NCBI GenBank assembly: GCA_039590215.1
Contig: JBDHFX010000045.1
Coordinates: forward strand, 1 to 20,166
DNA length: 20,166 nucleotides
Direction: 5' to 3'
From: CAMYLR01 sp039590215
GTDB taxonomy: Bacteria; Gemmatimonadota; Gemmatimonadetes; JACCXV01; JAHWKZ01
This document shows, piece by piece, positions 6,197 through 13,419 of this stretch (within the stretch, counting starts at the first letter, position 1; each line of letters opens with the position of its first letter). Below the pieces are notes generated by a model. That model was not told where the DNA came from, did no database searches, and saw only the letters and a program-made list of their open reading frames with translations. Both the position numbers and the translations under genes were made by a program.

Positions 6197-7057
6197 CTGA
6201 ACCTTCGGATCACCGACGCCCACGTCCACATCCAACCGTGGCACGAGCTCAAGCCCGGCGCCCACGCGCTGATGATCAAGGGTCGGCGTGACTCTGCCGA
6301 GCTCGAACGGATGATGAACGATCCCGAGCTCGTTCTTCGCGCGATGGATGCGGCGGGGATCGCGCGAATCGGGGTCATCAACTACGTCAGCCCGACGCTG
6401 ATGGGTTTTACCGAGAATGTGAACCCGTGGGTCGCTGAGCTCGCGCGTCACGCGCCGGAGCGCATGATTCCGTTTGGCGGCGTCGACCCCGAGGCCGCTG
6501 GAGATCAAGTCGATCGGTTGGTCGAGCTCGGCGTCAGAGCGATCAAGCTCCACCCACCACATCAAGAGGTCGCCGCCAACGCCTATCGAGAAGGGTCGAC
6601 GCGATTGGACGAGATCTACGCTCGCGCCGAGGAGTTGGGTGTGCCGATCATGGTGCACACCGGGACGTCGGTCTTTCCCGGCGCCCGAAACGTCTACGCC
6701 GACCCGATCGTGCTCGACGACGTCGGGGTCGACTTTCCCGAACTCCACGTCATCATGGCGCATCTGGGACGGCCGCTGTGGGCCGACACGTCGTTCTTTC
6801 TGTTGCGCCGACATCCGAACTTTTGGGGTGACGTGTCGGGAATTCCACCCAAGGGGTTGATCCAGTACTTCCCGCGGCTCGTCGACGTTGCCGACAAGCT
6901 CCTGTGGGGGACTGATTGGCCGGGACCGATGGTTCCGGGCATGAAAAAGAACCTCGACACCTTCCTCGCACTCGACCTGCCGGAGGACGTGCAAGTAAAG
7001 CTGCTGCAAGACAACGCGGACCGGTTGTTCGGCCCGGCACCGCCGCTCGGCTCGTAG
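6197..7057 (+). CDS. Amidohydrolase 2 family metal-dependent hydrolase/decarboxylase
   Basis: A TIM-barrel hydrolase of the amidohydrolase 2 group (ACMSD/4-oxalomesaconate-hydratase relatives). Motifs run in the expected order: TDAHVHI (6-12, HxH metal ligands), IKLHPPH (116-122), MVHTG (His154), IMAHLGRP (His189) and LLWGTDWPGP (Asp240). The first ATG (6272) would delete the essential HxH motif, and there is no ATG, GTG or TTG between the previous stop (6186-6188) and that motif. The best start is CTG 6197, preceded by AGGGGG at 6187-6192, giving 286 residues. It is the sixth gene of the catabolic operon. The substrate is unknown; a carboxylated aromatic or muconate-type compound is a guess from the family. 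Confidence 0.88.
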   Translation: MNLRITDAHVHIQPWHELKPGAHALMIKGRRDSAELERMMNDPELVLRAMDAAGIARIGVINYVSPTLMGFTENVNPWVAELARHAPERMIPFGGVDPEAAGDQVDRLVELGVRAIKLHPPHQEVAANAYREGSTRLDEIYARAEELGVPIMVHTGTSVFPGARNVYADPIVLDDVGVDFPELHVIMAHLGRPLWADTSFFLLRRHPNFWGDVSGIPPKGLIQYFPRLVDVADKLLWGTDWPGPMVPGMKKNLDTFLALDLPEDVQVKLLQDNADRLFGPAPPLGS

Positions 7058-7065
7058 AACCCACG

Positions 7066-7079
7066 ACCCCCACGGGGGT
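7066..7079 (+). other. Short inverted repeat between amidohydrolase and secreted-protein gene
   Basis: ACCCCC (66-71) faces GGGGGT (74-79), a 5-bp stem with a CACG loop. Few T residues follow, so it is at best a weak terminator. It contains the only G-rich tract upstream of ATG 7092 and could shield it. Confidence 0.3.
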
Positions 7080-7091
7080 ATTCCTATCACC

Positions 7092-7739
7092 ATGAGTTGG
7101 ACCCTGAATCTCGATCGCGCTCTCTTCACGCTGGTTTTATTGGCGCTAATTGCGGTGGTGCCGGTCGGCGCTCAGACGCCGCTTGGCTCGCGGGACCTGG
7201 CGGCTTGGATGGGGCTGGAGGTCGACGACGAGCTGGCGTACGAGACATCGGAGGGCGACACCCTACGCGTGCGTGTCGGTCCCACCCTCAAGGTCCACGA
7301 CCGATCGTATGCCACCCTTCAGGGCTTGTCGTGGCCGGGCTTGGCTTCCGACAGCCAGATCCTGATCCCACTCGACGGCGCGATCGAGATCGATGTCATC
7401 CGCACTCCGGGACCGCGTCCAAACGTCGTGCCCCTCTACGGGGCAGGCGAGAACGGTTTCGATTTCCTAGCCGATGCGACTCCCGAGGCGATGCTTGGCG
7501 GTGCGATTCGCGATGGATGGTACGCGTTTGGCAATTCAGCCGACGACCCGGACACGATCCTCCACGTTTGGTGCAGCGCCTGCTTTGATGCCGGGACGGT
7601 AGTGCGGTTCGAACGCGGATGCGGAATCGTACGGGTCGACAACATCACGATCGCGGGTCCGCAGTGGATCAGGCGCTTGGAGGCACGCTGCCGCGGCGGA
7701 CACGAGAAGTCGGCCGGGAAGCACCGCTGTCGTTCGTAG
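7092..7739 (+). CDS. Secreted protein of unknown function
   Basis: A 215-residue protein that I do not recognise. It begins with a clear Sec signal peptide (hydrophobic stretch about 10-24; probable cleavage after VGA at residue 27). The mature part is acidic and beta-rich in appearance, with a CSAC pair (Cys161, Cys164) and two more cysteines near the end, which could form disulfides in the periplasm. The last 24 codons overlap the 3' end of queC on the other strand (7669-7739), and this arginine-rich tail looks unlike the rest. It starts 34 bases after the amidohydrolase gene, so it may be co-transcribed. No good Shine-Dalgarno is seen at normal spacing. Confidence 0.7.
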   Translation: MSWTLNLDRALFTLVLLALIAVVPVGAQTPLGSRDLAAWMGLEVDDELAYETSEGDTLRVRVGPTLKVHDRSYATLQGLSWPGLASDSQILIPLDGAIEIDVIRTPGPRPNVVPLYGAGENGFDFLADATPEAMLGGAIRDGWYAFGNSADDPDTILHVWCSACFDAGTVVRFERGCGIVRVDNITIAGPQWIRRLEARCRGGHEKSAGKHRCRS

Positions 7740-8400
7740 CGTACGAGGTCGGGTCGTCGACCCCGGCGTCGCGAAAGCCCTGCCGCCTCTCCGCGCACTT
7801 GTTGCACGCGCCGCAATGTTGGTGCTCTGACTTTGGATCCAGGCAAGAAAACGTGAGGTCGAGCCGGAAGCCGGCTCCGCGGCGTACGACTTCTGATTTG
7901 GTGAGACCGGCCAGCGGCGTCTCGATCGGGAGTCGGTGGTCCAAGCCCATGCCGCGACCGAGGGCCGTCGCCATCGCCTCGAAGAACAGTGGCGTGGCAT
8001 CGGGAAACGGGTTTGCCGCCAGCGGACCCAGCACGATCGCCCGACAGCCGTTGGTGGCCGCGAACACACCGGCCTTGGCGAGCAGCAAGATGTTTCTGCC
8101 CGGCAAGTACGTCGCTTCGTCAGCCGATCGATCGTCGGGCGGTTCGACGCCGGTCACGCTCCAGTGATCACCATAGAGATCGCTGACCGGCAGCTCCAGG
8201 ATCTCGAGCGGTGCGACGTCGCTGCCGTCCAGCGTTTGCAGCCACCGCTTTAGCCAATAGATTTCCGCCCGCTCCCAGATGAGTCCCGATCGAACGTAGA
8301 CCGGCACCACGGATTCAGCGCTTCGAGCGGCCTCGGCTAGCGCCACCGCGCTGTCGAGACCCCCGGACGCGAGCACGCACAGGCTCCCCTGCTTGACCAC
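7669..8400 (-). CDS. queC: 7-cyano-7-deazaguanine synthase (QueC)-like
   Basis: A 243-residue PP-loop ATPase. QueC converts 7-carboxy-7-deazaguanine to preQ0 with ATP and ammonia in queuosine biosynthesis. The N-terminal ATP-binding PP-loop is VLASGGLDSAVAL. The C-terminal zinc site is complete: a cysteine in FSCLD, then HCGACNKCAERR. The middle is more divergent than textbook QueC (the usual YGQRH block is replaced), so a related ExsB-family role remains possible. I chose GTG 8400 because AGG at 8409-8411 is eight bases upstream; GTG 8406 is the alternative. It is divergent from the SDR/queD pair, with only 23 bases between starts. The last 25 or so residues (after GVDDPTSYA) are not conserved family sequence and overlap the neighbouring secreted-protein gene. 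Confidence 0.88.
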   Translation of the reverse strand: MVKQGSLCVLASGGLDSAVALAEAARSAESVVPVYVRSGLIWERAEIYWLKRWLQTLDGSDVAPLEILELPVSDLYGDHWSVTGVEPPDDRSADEATYLPGRNILLLAKAGVFAATNGCRAIVLGPLAANPFPDATPLFFEAMATALGRGMGLDHRLPIETPLAGLTKSEVVRRGAGFRLDLTFSCLDPKSEHQHCGACNKCAERRQGFRDAGVDDPTSYATNDSGASRPTSRVRRGSVPPSA

Positions 8401-8423
8401 GCGCACAACCTAGCGAGGGGTTG

Positions 8424-9161
8424 ATGGACACAACAGGAAAGGTCGCGTTGGTGACCGGCGCCGCGATGCGGGTCGGTCGCGAGATCGCCCTGGCACTGGC
8501 CAAGACGGGGATCAACATCGCCGTCCACTACCGATCGAGCGCCGGCGAAGCACTCGAAACAGTCGAGCGCGTCAGGGCACTAGAAGTCGAAGCCGAGTCG
8601 ATTCAGGCTGATCTGGATGAGGTGCGCCAGGTCAAGCAACTGATCGACAGTGTTCGCGAGCGGTGGGGCCGGCTCGACGTGCTCGTCAACAACGCGGCGA
8701 TCTTTCCGCGCACGCCGTGGGATGAGATCGACGAAACGGTTTGGGAGCAAACGATCCGCACGAACCTGAAGGCGCCGTTCTTTACTGCTTGGCACGCGGC
8801 CTCGCTGATGCGCGAGAACGAGGGCGGCAAAATCGTATTTATCGCCGACTGGGCTGGGTTTCGCCCCTACCGGAACTACCTGCCGTACGTCATCTCGAAA
8901 GGTGGCGTGATCACGATGACGAAGGCGATGGCCAAGGAGCTCGCTCCCGACATCGCGGTCAATGCGATCGCGCCGGGGCCGGTTATGTTGCCGCCCGACT
9001 TCAGCGACGAGGACGCCAACAAGATCGTTGATGACACGTTGCTCAAGCGGCTCGGTAGCCCGCAAGACATAGCGCAGAGCGTGGTGTATCTGGTGGCGAT
9101 GACCGACTTCGTGACCGGCCATGTGATGGTCGTCGATGGCGGCCGCCTGATCGGCAAATGA
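8424..9161 (+). CDS. SDR-family oxidoreductase, pteridine-reductase-like (PTR1/FolM type)
   Basis: A 245-residue short-chain dehydrogenase. It has the cofactor loop TGAAMRVGREIA (11-22), which matches the TGAxxRxG form typical of pteridine reductases, then NNAA (89-92). The catalytic set is Asp142, Tyr155 and Lys159 (ADWAG…YVISK): an aspartate replaces the usual SDR serine, as in trypanosomatid PTR1 and E. coli FolM. HYRSS after the second strand suggests NADPH use. These enzymes reduce dihydro- to tetrahydropterins. The stop codon overlaps the start of queD (ATGA), so the two are translationally coupled and likely share a pterin pathway. Start ATG 8424 has GAGGGG just upstream. SDR family certain; pterin substrate probable. 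Confidence 0.85.
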   Translation: MDTTGKVALVTGAAMRVGREIALALAKTGINIAVHYRSSAGEALETVERVRALEVEAESIQADLDEVRQVKQLIDSVRERWGRLDVLVNNAAIFPRTPWDEIDETVWEQTIRTNLKAPFFTAWHAASLMRENEGGKIVFIADWAGFRPYRNYLPYVISKGGVITMTKAMAKELAPDIAVNAIAPGPVMLPPDFSDEDANKIVDDTLLKRLGSPQDIAQSVVYLVAMTDFVTGHVMVVDGGRLIGK

Positions 9162-9565
9162 CGTACCGCGTTACCGTTCAGATTCAGTTTTGTTACGGCC
9201 ATCGGCTGCTCGACTACGAGGGTCCGTGTGCGCATCCTCACGGGCACAACGGCCTGGTCGAGATCGAGCTTGAGAAAGCAGGGTTGGATCATCGCGGGAT
9301 GGTAGTCGACTTCGCCGATGTGAAGCGCGACGTCAAGACGTGGATCGACGACCAGATGGATCACCAGATGATCCTGCGCGACGATGACCCGATGGTGGCG
9401 TGGTTACGCGAGCAGGGTGAGCCGATGTACTTGATGAGCGACAACCCGACGGCGGAGAACATCGCCCGCGAGATCTTTGACCACGCGAGCGAGCGGGGTT
9501 ACCCGGTGATCGCGGTTCGATTGTGGGAAACCGCGACATCGTTCGCGACCTACGCGCAGCCGTAG
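9158..9565 (+). CDS. queD: 6-carboxy-5,6,7,8-tetrahydropterin synthase / 6-pyruvoyl-tetrahydropterin synthase homologue
   Basis: A 135-residue T-fold enzyme. QueD converts dihydroneopterin triphosphate to 6-carboxytetrahydropterin on the route to queuosine. The zinc ligands His15, His28 and His30 are present, and the nucleophile Cys24 sits in the CxxxHGH form that marks QueD rather than animal PTPS (Cx5HGH). Further family motifs are VVDFADVK (49-56), MDHQ (67-70), NPTAEN and a C-terminal glutamate in RLWET. Its start overlaps the SDR stop by four bases. Its end faces the nfu-type gene only 24 bases away, with no clear terminator between. Confidence 0.92.
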   Translation: MTYRVTVQIQFCYGHRLLDYEGPCAHPHGHNGLVEIELEKAGLDHRGMVVDFADVKRDVKTWIDDQMDHQMILRDDDPMVAWLREQGEPMYLMSDNPTAENIAREIFDHASERGYPVIAVRLWETATSFATYAQP

Positions 9566-9589
9566 GCGCCTAGCCGCAGCCGGTTGACC

Positions 9590-9865
9590 CTAGGCCGCGA
9601 AGTGCGATCGAATCGCTTCTTCGGCGGCCGGGGCGATCGCTCCCCAGTCCCCATCGTCCGATTTGCTCACCGTGATCGAGCTGGGCATAAAGAACACCGA
9701 CTCGACGGCGGCGATCCCAAACAGTGCTTGCGCCAGCGGCGCGCCCTCGGCCTCCTCCAGCGAGTTGAACTGTCGCATCCGCTCCTCGGTCACCGTCTGG
9801 TCGACGTGAAACAGAATGCTGTTTGGATTTGGGGTCTGCTGAACGCGAACCATAACGTCACCCAT
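9590..9865 (-). CDS. Stand-alone Nfu/NifU N-terminal domain protein
   Basis: A 91-residue protein matching the N-terminal domain of Nfu-type Fe-S scaffold proteins (PF08712): the TPNPNSILFHV block near the start, then the LAQALFGIAAVESVFF segment. The CxxC-bearing C-terminal NifU domain that binds the cluster is missing, as it is in many bacterial single-domain versions, so it may act as an adaptor or carrier rather than a scaffold. ATG 9865 is chosen because AAGGAG (9872-9877) lies six bases upstream; TTG 9868 is too close. It is the last gene of the etfB-etfA-nadA-lipoprotein operon, and an Fe-S role fits with nadA there. Confidence 0.85.
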   Translation of the reverse strand: MGDVMVRVQQTPNPNSILFHVDQTVTEERMRQFNSLEEAEGAPLAQALFGIAAVESVFFMPSSITVSKSDDGDWGAIAPAAEEAIRSHFAA

Positions 9866-9883
9866 CAACGTCTCCTTTCCATC

Positions 9884-10279
9884 CTATGTATTGGACTCGT
9901 CGCACAGCCCTCGGTGGGCGCGTCCCGATAACACCTGATCGTGATCTACGTCCCACAACAGCGGCTGATCGGGTGGCAGCATAATGCTGGCGGCACGAAC
10001 CAACCGGTCGCCATTGGCAACCCGCGCTTCGATCCGGAGCGATCCCGTGGGAGTATTCTGAAAACACGTGAAGCCGCCCGGTTGAGCGATGCCGAGCAGG
10101 GTCTCGTTGGCTACGATCTCGAGTGGGTCCCCCTCAGTGTGGCGAACCAAGAGCACGCCATCCTCGGAGCCGCCAAAACCGAGGATCTGTCTCCCACATC
10201 CGCTGGCGACCGTAACCGCTAGCAGCAGAAACGTAGCGGTCCTCGCCGCGGCGCTGGCGTGACCGCCGGGTCGTCTCAC
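9884..10279 (-). CDS. Small lipoprotein of unknown function
   Basis: A 131-residue protein I do not recognise. The N-terminus is a lipoprotein signal: arginines, a hydrophobic run (about 16-24), then SGC with the probable lipidated Cys28. The rest is a small, probably beta-sandwich domain without known motifs; it contains RHTEGDPLEIVANETLLG and two further cysteines. GTG 10279 is the only reasonable start. It sits 16 bases after nadA and 18 before the nfu-type gene, so it is clearly an operon member. Its link to Fe-S or NAD metabolism is unclear. Confidence 0.72.
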   Translation of the reverse strand: MRRPGGHASAAARTATFLLLAVTVASGCGRQILGFGGSEDGVLLVRHTEGDPLEIVANETLLGIAQPGGFTCFQNTPTGSLRIEARVANGDRLVRAASIMLPPDQPLLWDVDHDQVLSGRAHRGLCDESNT

Positions 10280-10295
10280 CTTCGAGCGTGCGACC

Positions 10296-11498
10296 TCATC
10301 GCACCGCCAACATGCGATCGAGCGCCACCCGGGCCCACCCGGCCGTGTCGTCGTCGACCGAGATCTGGTTGACGACGTGACCGGAGGCCAGGTTGTCGAG
10401 CACCCACGCTAGGTGCGGCAAATCGATCCGGTACATGGTAGCGCACATGCACACGGTTGGACTCAAGAAGTAGACCCCGCGGTCGGGGCACTGCTCTTTG
10501 AGCCGATTGACGAGATGGATCTCAGTTCCGATCGCCCACTCGGAGCCGGGTGGTGACTCGCCTACCGTGCGTACGATCGTCTCGGTCGAACCGACCGCGT
10601 CCGCTTTGTCTACTACCTCCATCCGGCATTCCGGGTGGACGAGGATCTTGACGTTTGGCTTGGCCTCGCGGATCCGATCGACATGCTCAGCCCGGAAGAT
10701 GTTGTGCACCGAGCAGTGGCCGAGCCACAGGATGATCCTGGCGCGCTCGAGTGCGTCCGGCTCGACACCGCCGTTAGGTAGCCGCGGGTTCCAAACCGCC
10801 ATCTCTTCGAGTGCAATTCCCATCGCTTTGGCGGTGTTACGGCCCAGATGTTGGTCCGGGAAGAAGAGCACCTGGCGGCGTTGCTCGTATGCCCACTTGA
10901 GTACCGCCTGGGCGTTAGTCGACGTGCAGACAATGCCGCCACGCTCTCCGCAAAACGCCTTGATCGCCGCGCTCGAGTTCATGTACGTGACCGGCATCAC
11001 CCTTTCGATCGGATCGACCCCCATCACCTCGGTGAACGTGTCCCAGCACTCCTCGACTTGCGCGATGTCGGCCATGTCGGCCATCGAACAGCCGGCCGAA
11101 AGGTCGGGCAGGATCACAGTTTGATTGGAACGCGACAGGATGTCGGCTGACTCGGCCATGAAGTGGACGCCACAGAAGACGATCGTCGATGCGGTCGACT
11201 CGGCCGCTTGTTGGCTCAACTTGAATGAGTCGCCGGTGAAGTCCGCGAACTGATAGACGTCGTTGCGCTGATAGTGGTGTACGAGCACCACTAGTCGGTC
11301 GGCTAGGGTCGCCTTCGCGGCAGCGACTCGCTCGGCGCAGACGGTCGCGTCGAGCTCGCGATACCCGTCGAACGGGATCGGTGCCTCGGCGGCGTCCAGC
11401 AACCCGATCGTGCCGTGTGAGTGCCCGCCCTCGAACTCCATCGTCCCCTTCTCGTCGCACTCGACCGAGACTTCTTCGAAAATCTTGAGGTCTTCCAT
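10296..11498 (-). CDS. nadA: Quinolinate synthase NadA
   Basis: A 400-residue enzyme that condenses iminoaspartate with dihydroxyacetone phosphate to quinolinate in de novo NAD synthesis, using a [4Fe-4S] cluster. The three expected cysteine regions are present: Cys137 in LSAGCSMAD, Cys291 in HPECRMEV and Cys350/Cys352 in SPTVCMCATM. Substrate-binding segments VLVHHYQRNDVYQ, PVTYMNSSA and FPDQHLGRN are also clear. It is longer than the E. coli enzyme, with about 50 extra acidic residues at the N-terminus. ATG 11498 overlaps the etfA stop by one base (TGATG). NadB and NadC are not in this window. Confidence 0.97.
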   Translation of the reverse strand: MEDLKIFEEVSVECDEKGTMEFEGGHSHGTIGLLDAAEAPIPFDGYRELDATVCAERVAAAKATLADRLVVLVHHYQRNDVYQFADFTGDSFKLSQQAAESTASTIVFCGVHFMAESADILSRSNQTVILPDLSAGCSMADMADIAQVEECWDTFTEVMGVDPIERVMPVTYMNSSAAIKAFCGERGGIVCTSTNAQAVLKWAYEQRRQVLFFPDQHLGRNTAKAMGIALEEMAVWNPRLPNGGVEPDALERARIILWLGHCSVHNIFRAEHVDRIREAKPNVKILVHPECRMEVVDKADAVGSTETIVRTVGESPPGSEWAIGTEIHLVNRLKEQCPDRGVYFLSPTVCMCATMYRIDLPHLAWVLDNLASGHVVNQISVDDDTAGWARVALDRMLAVR

Positions 11499-12490
11499 CA
11501 ACCGGTTCCCTTGGCCTCACGGATCTGGTTCGTCAACTCGGGTACGATCTCGAACAAATCCCCCACGATACCGTAGTCCGAGACCGAGAAAACGGGCGCA
11601 TTGGGGTCTTTGTTTATTGCCACGATCGTGCCGGAGTTCTTCATACCCACTAAGTGCTGAATAGCTCCGGAGATACCGACTGCGACGTACAGCTTGGGAG
11701 TCACCGTCTGACCCGATGAGCCGATCTGGCGATCTATCGGCAGCCACTCGTTGTCGCACACCGGTCGGCTGGCCGCGAGCTGCGCACCGAGCGCCGCAGC
11801 CAGCTCCTCAACGACAGGAAGCTTCTCCTGCTTGCCGATGCCGCGACCCACGGCGACGATCACCTCGGCCCGCGACAGGTCGACCTTGTCTTCGACTTCC
11901 TGAAATGTCTCGAGCACCTCGGTGCGACTCGCAGCAGCGAGGTCGATCGGTTGCTTGACGATCTCGGCCGCGCCGTCACCAGCGGCCGCGTCGTCGGCCA
12001 GGTAGGCGCCCGATTGGAGGCTAACGATGTTGACTCCGTCCCCGGCGAACACGCAATCCGAACTGAGCTTCCCCTGATAGGGTTGGCGTATGAACACGGT
12101 GTCATCGCCGTCGACGCGGTGGGCGACGACGTCGGAGATGAACCCGGCATCGACCTCGGCCGCGAGCCGCGGCACCCAGTCGCGCGACTGATAGCTGTGC
12201 GGGAACAAGACCAAGCTTGGCGCCTCTGCCTTGATCGCTTGCACAAGCGCGGCGGTGTACGAATCGGGCGTGTAGGGGGCGAGCGCCGGGTCTTCGATCA
12301 CCCGAACCGTTTGGACCCGCTTGGCGGCCAGGGCCTCAGCGGCGGCCGACCCGTCAGCGGCCATCACGACCGCTTCGAGCGGGCTGCCAAGCGCCTCGGC
12401 CAACACCTGCCCGCAGGCGATCACCTCGAATGAGATCGACTTGAGGCCGTCGTCGCCGGATTCGGTTACCGCCCAGATCGCGCGCGCCAT
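11498..12490 (-). CDS. etfA: Electron transfer flavoprotein alpha subunit
   Basis: A 330-residue FAD-binding subunit of ETF, which takes electrons from acyl-CoA dehydrogenases and passes them to ETF-quinone oxidoreductase. The C-terminal FAD domain is textbook: VAVGRGIGKQEKL, then RPVCDNEWLPIDRQIGSSG, VAVGISGAIQHLVGM, and INKDPNAPVF…YGIVGDLFE. The N-terminal domain is standard in length. ATG 12490 follows the etfB stop by one base; the frame continues upstream only through etfB. It probably serves an acyl-CoA dehydrogenase acting with the operon at 648-7057. Confidence 0.97.
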   Translation of the reverse strand: MARAIWAVTESGDDGLKSISFEVIACGQVLAEALGSPLEAVVMAADGSAAAEALAAKRVQTVRVIEDPALAPYTPDSYTAALVQAIKAEAPSLVLFPHSYQSRDWVPRLAAEVDAGFISDVVAHRVDGDDTVFIRQPYQGKLSSDCVFAGDGVNIVSLQSGAYLADDAAAGDGAAEIVKQPIDLAAASRTEVLETFQEVEDKVDLSRAEVIVAVGRGIGKQEKLPVVEELAAALGAQLAASRPVCDNEWLPIDRQIGSSGQTVTPKLYVAVGISGAIQHLVGMKNSGTIVAINKDPNAPVFSVSDYGIVGDLFEIVPELTNQIREAKGTG

Positions 12491-12491
12491 C

Positions 12492-13280
12492 TTACAGCAC
12501 CTTTGCTTCCTTCTGGAGCCTTTCGACCAACGTCGCGACGGCGGTGGCCGCATCGCCCTCGATGATCTCGGCGCCCTTGGTCTTCTCCGGTACGTAGAGC
12601 CGCGTCGTTCGGGTCTTGCGCCCGGCGCCGCCGACTTCGTTCGGCGCCAAACCGATATCGGCCGGCGTTACCTTCGCGATCTCCTTTTTCTTGGCGCCCA
12701 TGATCCCCTTGAGCGTTGCGTACCGCACCGTACTGATCCCGGATTGAATCGTCAGCAGTGCGGGCAACGGCAAACGCACCCATTGGAACCACCCCGCTTC
12801 GAGTTCACGCTTGACCTTGATCGTGTCGCCTTCGGGCTCGATCTCCATGATCAAAGTCGCGCTCGGCCACCCGAGTCGTGCTGCCAGTATCGGCCCGGTC
12901 TGAGCCCAGCCCGCGTCGTCGGATTGGAGACCGGTCAGTACCAGATCGACGTTCTCGCGCTCGATGGCGGCGGCCAGCGCGCGGGCGGTGGCGGCCGCAT
13001 CACCACCCTGGAACGCCGGGTCGTTCAGGTGGATCGCCCGCTCGGCGCCCATCGCGAGCGCACGGCGAATTGCCTCTTCGGCACGATCGCGACCCAGGCA
13101 GACGACCACCACCTCGCCGCCCTGGCTCTCGGCCAGCCGTAAGCCGGACTCGAGCGCGTACTGATCGCTCTCGTTGATTTCGGTGGCTAAATCGTCGTCA
13201 GCGATCGATATGCCATCGGCGTCGATCTTGAGGCGCGCGTCCCCCTCGGGCACCTGTTTGATGCATACCGCGATCTTCAA
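12492..13280 (-). CDS. etfB: Electron transfer flavoprotein beta subunit
   Basis: A 262-residue AMP-binding subunit of ETF. The start KIAVCIKQVPEGDARL and the segment ESDQYALESGLRL are characteristic, as are LTGLQSDD and the recognition-loop region LPALLTIQSGISTVRYATLKGIMGAKKKEI-type block (about 185-215). No ATG fits: the conserved N-terminus begins at TTG 13280, which has AGGAG (13287-13291) six bases upstream. The open frame continues much further upstream but crosses the intergenic region, so the longer version is not real. It is the first gene of the minus-strand operon. Confidence 0.96.
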   Translation of the reverse strand: MKIAVCIKQVPEGDARLKIDADGISIADDDLATEINESDQYALESGLRLAESQGGEVVVVCLGRDRAEEAIRRALAMGAERAIHLNDPAFQGGDAAATARALAAAIERENVDLVLTGLQSDDAGWAQTGPILAARLGWPSATLIMEIEPEGDTIKVKRELEAGWFQWVRLPLPALLTIQSGISTVRYATLKGIMGAKKKEIAKVTPADIGLAPNEVGGAGRKTRTTRLYVPEKTKGAEIIEGDAATAVATLVERLQKEAKVL

Positions 13281-13286
13281 ATCTGT

Positions 13287-13291
13287 CTCCT
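13287..13291 (-). promoter_or_regulatory. Shine-Dalgarno fixing the TTG start of etfB
   Basis: AGGAG on the minus strand, six bases before TTG 13280. It decides this start over longer in-frame alternatives. Confidence 0.8.
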
Positions 13292-13313
13292 GGTGACCAT
13301 GAAATTCGGTCCC

Positions 13314-13329
13314 TCGAGCGGTTGCTCGA
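13314..13329. other. Inverted repeat in the etfB leader
   Basis: A perfect 6-bp arm TCGAGC/GCTCGA with a four-base spacer, lying between the predicted etfB promoter and its ribosome-binding site. It could be an operator or a leader hairpin. Short enough to be chance. Confidence 0.3.
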
Positions 13330-13350
13330 AACCCCCTAACTGAGTGTGCT

Positions 13351-13379
13351 AAAATAGGTTTGGTCGGGTCCATCGACAA
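13351..13379 (-). promoter_or_regulatory. Possible promoter of the etfB-etfA-nadA operon
   Basis: On the minus strand, TTGTCG (13374-13379) and TATTTT (13351-13356) are separated by 17 bases; each matches 4 of 6 consensus positions. Transcription would start near 13344, giving a leader of about 64 bases. The 139-base gap between etfB and the divergent Asp-box gene is the natural site. Confidence 0.35.
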
Positions 13380-13419
13380 CCGTGAAGCGACGTACTCGGA
13401 CAGCCGGTAGATTACCACG

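Noticed and set aside
6272..7057. Start of the amidohydrolase at ATG 6272
   Set aside because: It would remove the HxH metal-binding motif encoded just upstream in the same frame.
7669..9565. QueC-containing anti-phage island (dpd or Qat-type)
   Set aside because: None of the companion genes of those systems is present; neighbours are ordinary metabolic genes.
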